DNA from: Actinospica sp035552695
GTDB lineage: Bacteria > Actinomycetota > Actinomycetes > Streptomycetales > Catenulisporaceae
Assembly (NCBI RefSeq): GCF_035552695.1
Contig: NZ_DASZKT010000010.1
Span: 15,927-79,926 of the forward strand
Length of the DNA stretch: 64,000 nt
Direction of reading: 5' to 3'
Part shown: positions 60,253 to 64,000 of the stretch, piece after piece
Position numbering within the stretch: position 1 is the stretch's first letter
Layout: every line of letters starts with the position of its first letter
The notes under the pieces: generated by a model
What the model was told of the DNA's origin: nothing
Database searches by the model: none
Seen by the model: the letters and a program-made list of their open reading frames with translations, nothing else
Made by a program: the position numbers and the translations under genes

Positions 60253-61845
60253 CTACGCTCCGAGGTCGGCGGTGCGCGCCCAGGTGGCGCCGATCGACTC
60301 GGTGATCTGGCCGAGCAGCTCCGGCGAGACCTTGGAGTCCACGGTCAGCGAGACCAGCGCCTCGCCGCCGCGGGCGTTGCGGGACACCTGCATCCCGGCG
60401 ATGTTCACGCCCGCCTCGCCGAGGATCCGGCCGAGGGTGCCGATCACGCCGGGCCGGTCGGTGTAGCGGAAGAAGACGGTGTGCTCGTCCAGGCCGACGT
60501 CCACGGTGAAGCCGTTGACGTCCACGATCCGGTGCACCTGGTTCTTGCCGGAGACGGTGCCGGACACCTCGACGATCTCGCCGCTGGCCAGCGTGCCGCG
60601 CACGGTGACCAGGTTGCGGTAGTCCGGGGACTCGGAGGTCGTGGTCAGCCGCACCTCGAGGCCGCGCTCCTGGGCCAGGTACGGGGCGTTGACGAAGGAG
60701 ACCGGGCTCTCGGTGATGTCCGCGAACACGCCCTTGAGCGCCGAGAGCTCCAGCACCTTCACGTCGTGCTGGGTGATCTCGCCCGCGACGACCACGTCGA
60801 GCTGCTGCGCGGCGCCGCCGGCCAGGTGCGTGAACAGCCGGCCGAGCTTCTCGGCGAGCGGCACGCCGGGGCGCACGTCCTCGGCGATGATCCCGCCCTG
60901 GATGTTGACCGCGTCCGGGACCAGCTCGCCGCCGAGCGCCTGGCGCACCGAGCGGGCGACCGAGACGCCCGCCTTCTCCTGCGCCTCGTCGGTGGACGCG
61001 CCGAGGTGCGGGGTGACGACGACCTGGTCGAGCTCGAACAGCGGGGAATCGGTGCACGGCTCCTTGGCGTACACGTCGATGCCCGCGCCCGCGACCCGGC
61101 CCTCCTTGATCGCCGTGGCCAGCGCCGCCTCGTCGACGAGGCCGCCGCGCGCCACGTTGATGATCCGGGCGGTCGGCTTGACCTTGCGCAGCGCCTCCTC
61201 GCCGATCAGGCCGAGCGTCTCCGGGGTCTTCGGCATGTGCACGGTGATGAAGTCGGACTCGGCAAGCAGCTCGTCCAGCGAGACCAGCTGGGCGCCGATC
61301 TGCGCGGCCTTGCCCGCCTGCACGTAGGGGTCGTAGGCGAGCAGCCGTACGCCGAAGGGCAGCAGCCGCGCGGCGACCAGCGCGCCGATCCGGCCGAGGC
61401 CGACGATGCCGACGCTCTTGCCGTCGAGCTCGACGCCGCTGTACTTGCTGCGCGCCCACTTGCCGCCCTTGAGCGCGGCGTTGGCGCTGGCGACGTTGCG
61501 CGCGGTGGCCAGGATGAGTGCGACGGTGAGCTCGGCGGCCGAGGTGATGTTGGAGGTGGGAGCGTTGACCACCATCACGCCGGCCCGGGTGGCGGCCGCG
61601 ATGTCGACATTGTCCAGGCCGACGCCGGCCCGGGCGATCACCTTGAGGTTCTTGGCGGCCTCGATGGCCTCGGTGTCCACCTGGGTCGCCGAGCGCACGA
61701 GGATCGCGTCGGCCTCCTCGATGGCGGGGAGCAGGGCGCCGCGGTCGGCGCCGTCGCAATAGCGCACTTCGAAGTCGGGGCCGAGCGCCGCCACGGTCGC
61801 GGGGCTGAGTTCCTCGGCGATGAGCACAACGGGTTTGCCTGACAC
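60253..61845 (-). CDS. serA: D-3-phosphoglycerate dehydrogenase
   Basis: A 530-residue long-form PGDH, first enzyme of serine synthesis. Seen: substrate-domain ARAGVGLDNVDI, NAD motif GIVGLGRIGALVA, catalytic arginine in INVARGGLVDE, and the histidine in TPHLGASTDEAQ. The ASB domain spans about residues 320-450 and a C-terminal ACT domain (about 455-530, RPGVIGTLGRILGEAGVNIAGMQV) allows serine feedback. This domain plan matches mycobacterial SerA. The start is near a divergent gap shared with the DUF2000 gene. Confidence 0.96.
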   Translation of the reverse strand: MSGKPVVLIAEELSPATVAALGPDFEVRYCDGADRGALLPAIEEADAILVRSATQVDTEAIEAAKNLKVIARAGVGLDNVDIAAATRAGVMVVNAPTSNITSAAELTVALILATARNVASANAALKGGKWARSKYSGVELDGKSVGIVGLGRIGALVAARLLPFGVRLLAYDPYVQAGKAAQIGAQLVSLDELLAESDFITVHMPKTPETLGLIGEEALRKVKPTARIINVARGGLVDEAALATAIKEGRVAGAGIDVYAKEPCTDSPLFELDQVVVTPHLGASTDEAQEKAGVSVARSVRQALGGELVPDAVNIQGGIIAEDVRPGVPLAEKLGRLFTHLAGGAAQQLDVVVAGEITQHDVKVLELSALKGVFADITESPVSFVNAPYLAQERGLEVRLTTTSESPDYRNLVTVRGTLASGEIVEVSGTVSGKNQVHRIVDVNGFTVDVGLDEHTVFFRYTDRPGVIGTLGRILGEAGVNIAGMQVSRNARGGEALVSLTVDSKVSPELLGQITESIGATWARTADLGA

Positions 61846-62042
61846 AGCGATCTCCGGTCGTCCGTCGGTGAGGGGGTAACGGATGAGCTCCCGGGTCCAC
61901 GACGCTGTGGTCCTGGCATACGCGGATCACACGGACGGTCGGCGATTGTTAACGTCGCGTGTCTTCCTGCCGTACAGGTGCCATGGTACAGATTCGTCGG
62001 CCGGACGCCAGGACCTCTTTCGCCAGATGGACACACCCGCCG

Positions 62043-62067
62043 GACCCGCATTTGGTCAATGCGGGTC
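62043..62067. promoter_or_regulatory. hairpin/operator upstream of the DUF2000 gene
   Basis: GACCCGCATT-TGGTC-AATGCGGGTC is a perfect 10-bp inverted repeat 45 bases before the DUF2000 start. It could be a binding site for the adjacent AraC-type regulator or a leader hairpin. The rest of the 61846-62112 divergent gap shows nothing recognised. Confidence 0.45.
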
Positions 62068-62112
62068 AAGAACGTACAAGAGTCCCAGCGGCCGCCCACG
62101 GAGGATGAATCC

Positions 62113-62562
62113 ATGAGCGAACAGACAGTTGCCGACGACGCTGCCCAGCCTATCCGTTTCGACACCAAGATCGCCGTACTGCTGCGCGAAGACCTGCAGC
62201 CGTGGCAGGCCCTGAACGTCTGCGCCTTCCTGATGAGCGGGGTCGCGGCGGGCAATCCGGAGACGATCGGCGAGCCGTATTCGGACGCGGACGGCAATGG
62301 ATATCTGTCGATGTTCCGGCAGCCGGTGGTGGTTCTCGAGGGGAACAAGGAAATTCTCCGGCTGGCACACGGCAGGGCCCTTGATCGGGATCTTCCGATG
62401 GCCATTTACACGGAAAACCTTTTCCTGACCGGAAACGACCGGGACAACCGGGCCGCGGTACGCGCCGTGAGCCGGGACAGCCTCGATCTGGTCGGCATCG
62501 CGGTGCACGGCAAGCGGAACGCCGTGGACAAGGTGATGAAGGGCGCCGCCATGCACCGCTAG
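62113..62562 (+). CDS. DUF2000 family protein
   Basis: A 149-residue protein (TKIAVLLREDLQPWQALNVCAF; YLSMFRQPVVVLEG; MAIYTENLFLTGNDRDNRAA) of the DUF2000 family, whose fold resembles peptidyl-tRNA hydrolase II but whose function is unknown. ATG at 62113 has GGAGG eight bases upstream; the open frame to 61978 lies in the promoter region. It is followed 19 bases on by an AraC-family gene, and this pairing recurs in other bacteria. Confidence 0.85.
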   Translation: MSEQTVADDAAQPIRFDTKIAVLLREDLQPWQALNVCAFLMSGVAAGNPETIGEPYSDADGNGYLSMFRQPVVVLEGNKEILRLAHGRALDRDLPMAIYTENLFLTGNDRDNRAAVRAVSRDSLDLVGIAVHGKRNAVDKVMKGAAMHR

Positions 62563-62581
62563 CCGAGCTATCGTCGTAGGC

Positions 62582-63460
62582 ATGCGGGCGGCACACGAGG
62601 CGACGCGAGCTGCGGCACCGGACACGGCGCAGGACGCGGCACTGGACGCGGCAGAGGAGGTCCGGGCCTGGCGGCCGCGCGTGCCGGGGCTGGTCGAGGC
62701 GCTGCACGCGCACTTCGTCGAGCACGTCTATCCGATGCACACCCACGACACGTGGACACTGATCATCCTCGACTCGGGCGGCATCAAGTACGACCTCGAC
62801 GTGCACGAGCACGGCTCGCTCGGCCAGACCGTGACCCTGCTGCCGCCGCACGTCGCGCACAGCGGCAGCTCGATCCGGCCCGAGGGCTTCCACAAGCGCG
62901 TGCTGTATCTCGACGAGGCCTGCCTGAGCGACGCGCTGATCGGCCGGTCCGTCGACCATCCCGTGCTGGTCGACGAGAAGCTGCGAGACCGAATCAGCAG
63001 ACTGCACGAGGCGCTGGTGACGCCCGGTCAGGAACTCGAGGCGGAGAGCCGTCTGGCGTTGATCGCCGATCGCCTGGCCGGGCACCTGAAGGGCACGCTC
63101 GACCTACTCCCCCGCGCCCGCGATCCGCGCCTGGCCTGGGATTTGCGCGACCTGCTCGACACGCACCTGCCCGACGGCATCTCGCTGGATGAGGCGTCCG
63201 AGATCCTCAACGCGCACCCGGCCTACCTCGTGCGCGTCTTCAGCCGCCACTTCGGCCTCGGCCCGCACCAGTACCTGACCGGGCGACGAGTGGATCTGGC
63301 GCGCCGCCTGCTGCTAGCCGGAATGCCCACCGCCGACGTCGCCACCGCAGCAGGCTTCTACGACCAGTCCCATCTAACGCGGCACTTCAAGCGCTTCCTG
63401 GCCACGACCCCCGCCCGCTTCGCAGCAAGCGGGCGGGGCGAGGTTCAGAGCACTTCCTGA
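62582..63460 (+). CDS. AraC-family regulator with cupin sensor domain
   Basis: A 292-residue regulator. The N-terminal cupin-like domain (residues about 40-125, HVYPMHTHDTWTLIILDSGG; LLPPHVAHSG) should bind the ligand. The C-terminal domain has two helix-turn-helices (ISLDEASEILNAHPAYLVRVF and MPTADVATAAGFYDQSHLTRHF). The N-terminal 25 residues are Ala-rich. It probably controls the DUF2000 gene directly upstream, with which it forms an operon. Its 3' end overlaps the oppF-like gene convergently by 16 bases. Confidence 0.9.
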   Translation: MRAAHEATRAAAPDTAQDAALDAAEEVRAWRPRVPGLVEALHAHFVEHVYPMHTHDTWTLIILDSGGIKYDLDVHEHGSLGQTVTLLPPHVAHSGSSIRPEGFHKRVLYLDEACLSDALIGRSVDHPVLVDEKLRDRISRLHEALVTPGQELEAESRLALIADRLAGHLKGTLDLLPRARDPRLAWDLRDLLDTHLPDGISLDEASEILNAHPAYLVRVFSRHFGLGPHQYLTGRRVDLARRLLLAGMPTADVATAAGFYDQSHLTRHFKRFLATTPARFAASGRGEVQSTS

Positions 63461-64000
63461 ACTCGGGCGTAGTGGCAGGCGGCCGGGTGGGCGTCGCCCA
63501 GGCCGTGCGGGGTTAGTGGGGGCTCCTCGGTGATGCAGCGGCTTCGGTCGGTCTCGGAGAGGGTGAGGAACAGCGGGCATCGGGTGCGGAAGCGGCAGCC
63601 GGAGGGCGGGTTGGCCGGGGACGGGACGTCGCCCTGGATCAGGATGCGCTCGCGCTCGCGTTCGCGGCGGGGGTCGGGGATCGGGATCGCCGAGATCAGT
63701 GCCTGGGTGTAGGGGTGCAGCGGGCGCTCGAAGAGTTCGTTGGTCGGGGCGATCTCGACGATCTTGCCGAGGTACATGACCGCGACCCGGTCGGCGATGT
63801 GCCGGACGACGGACAGGTCGTGCGCCACGAAGAGGTACGCGAGGCCGAGCTCGTCCTGCAGGTCTTCCAGCAGGTTGATCACGCCGGCCTGGATCGAGAC
63901 GTCGAGCGCGGAGACCGGCTCGTCGAGCACGAGCACCTTCGGCTTGAGCGCGAGTGCCCGGGCGATGCCGATGCGCTGGCGCTGGCCGCCGGAGAACTCG
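63445..64000 (-). CDS. oligopeptide/dipeptide ABC transporter ATP-binding protein, C-terminal part
   Basis: The last 184 codons of an OppF/DppF-type ATPase; the start lies beyond the right edge. Seen: the signature EFSGGQRQRIGIARALAL, Walker B VLVLDEPVSALD, the H-loop FVAHDLSVVRHI, and the C-terminal oligopeptide-family extension with CRFRTRCPLF and a further cysteine, which can bind an iron-sulphur cluster in some members. Downstream position in a larger minus-strand permease operon is likely. Confidence 0.93.
   Translation of the reverse strand, partial: EFSGGQRQRIGIARALALKPKVLVLDEPVSALDVSIQAGVINLLEDLQDELGLAYLFVAHDLSVVRHIADRVAVMYLGKIVEIAPTNELFERPLHPYTQALISAIPIPDPRRERERERILIQGDVPSPANPPSGCRFRTRCPLFLTLSETDRSRCITEEPPLTPHGLGDAHPAACHYARVQEVL

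Overview
This window is about 64 kb of a high-GC actinobacterial chromosome. Start codons are often GTG, third positions are GC-rich, and there are many 4-base ATGA/GTGA overlaps. The conserved gene run resembles that of Streptomyces and its relatives: recG, DAK kinase, rpmB, thiD-thiL, an Lrp-like protein, DUF3515, ddl-gpsA-plsC, cofC, HU, leuDC, an NdgR-type IclR regulator, later gltX, fumarylacetoacetate hydrolase family, cimA, ilvE, leuB and serA. The HU protein has a long Lys/Ala-rich tail. A Streptomycetales or Catenulisporales-like organism fits; the species cannot be fixed from the sequence.

Layout. 1-14.2 kb is a core block: DNA repair, fatty-acid kinase, ribosomal protein L28, thiamine, cell wall (Ddl), phospholipid (GpsA, PlsC), F420 (CofC) and nucleoid (HU) genes, then leucine synthesis (LeuCD) with its divergent IclR regulator. 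14.3-32.7 kb is accessory: a CocE/NonD hydrolase, a DHA2 drug exporter with divergent TetR, a PAS-GGDEF-EAL protein, two back-to-back genes that have both lost their 5' ends, a 5-oxoprolinase (pxpABC) operon with its GntR regulator, an IS3-like DNA-binding remnant, a zinc alcohol dehydrogenase, a secreted EXORDIUM-like protein, a large HTH protein and 6-phosphogluconate dehydrogenase.

32.7-45.3 kb is one tightly overlapped 11-gene minus-strand operon for a cell-surface glycan. It encodes five glycosyltransferases of GT2, GT4 and GT-C types, a Wzx-like flippase, an NAD-dependent sugar epimerase, a TupA-like ATP-grasp ligase, a divergent DapF-like amino-acid epimerase, a membrane protein and a secreted GH5-like glycosidase. 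The amino-acid epimerase and ATP-grasp enzyme inside a flippase-dependent glycan operon suggest an amino-acid- or peptide-decorated polysaccharide. I consider this the most interesting system here.

45.7-64 kb returns mostly to core genes: tRNA-Glu, a P-loop kinase, an M3 oligopeptidase, an LCP ligase, tRNA-Gln, gltX, a FAH-family hydrolase, citramalate synthase with an attenuator-like leader, a methyltransferase, an ABM-truncated haemoglobin fusion, an MFS exporter, ilvE, leuB, serA, a DUF2000/AraC pair and the end of an oligopeptide ABC ATPase.

The branched-chain amino-acid genes (leuC, leuB, ilvE, cimA) are scattered but share a GTCTCA core motif upstream. This suggests common control, plausibly by the NdgR-type regulator encoded here.
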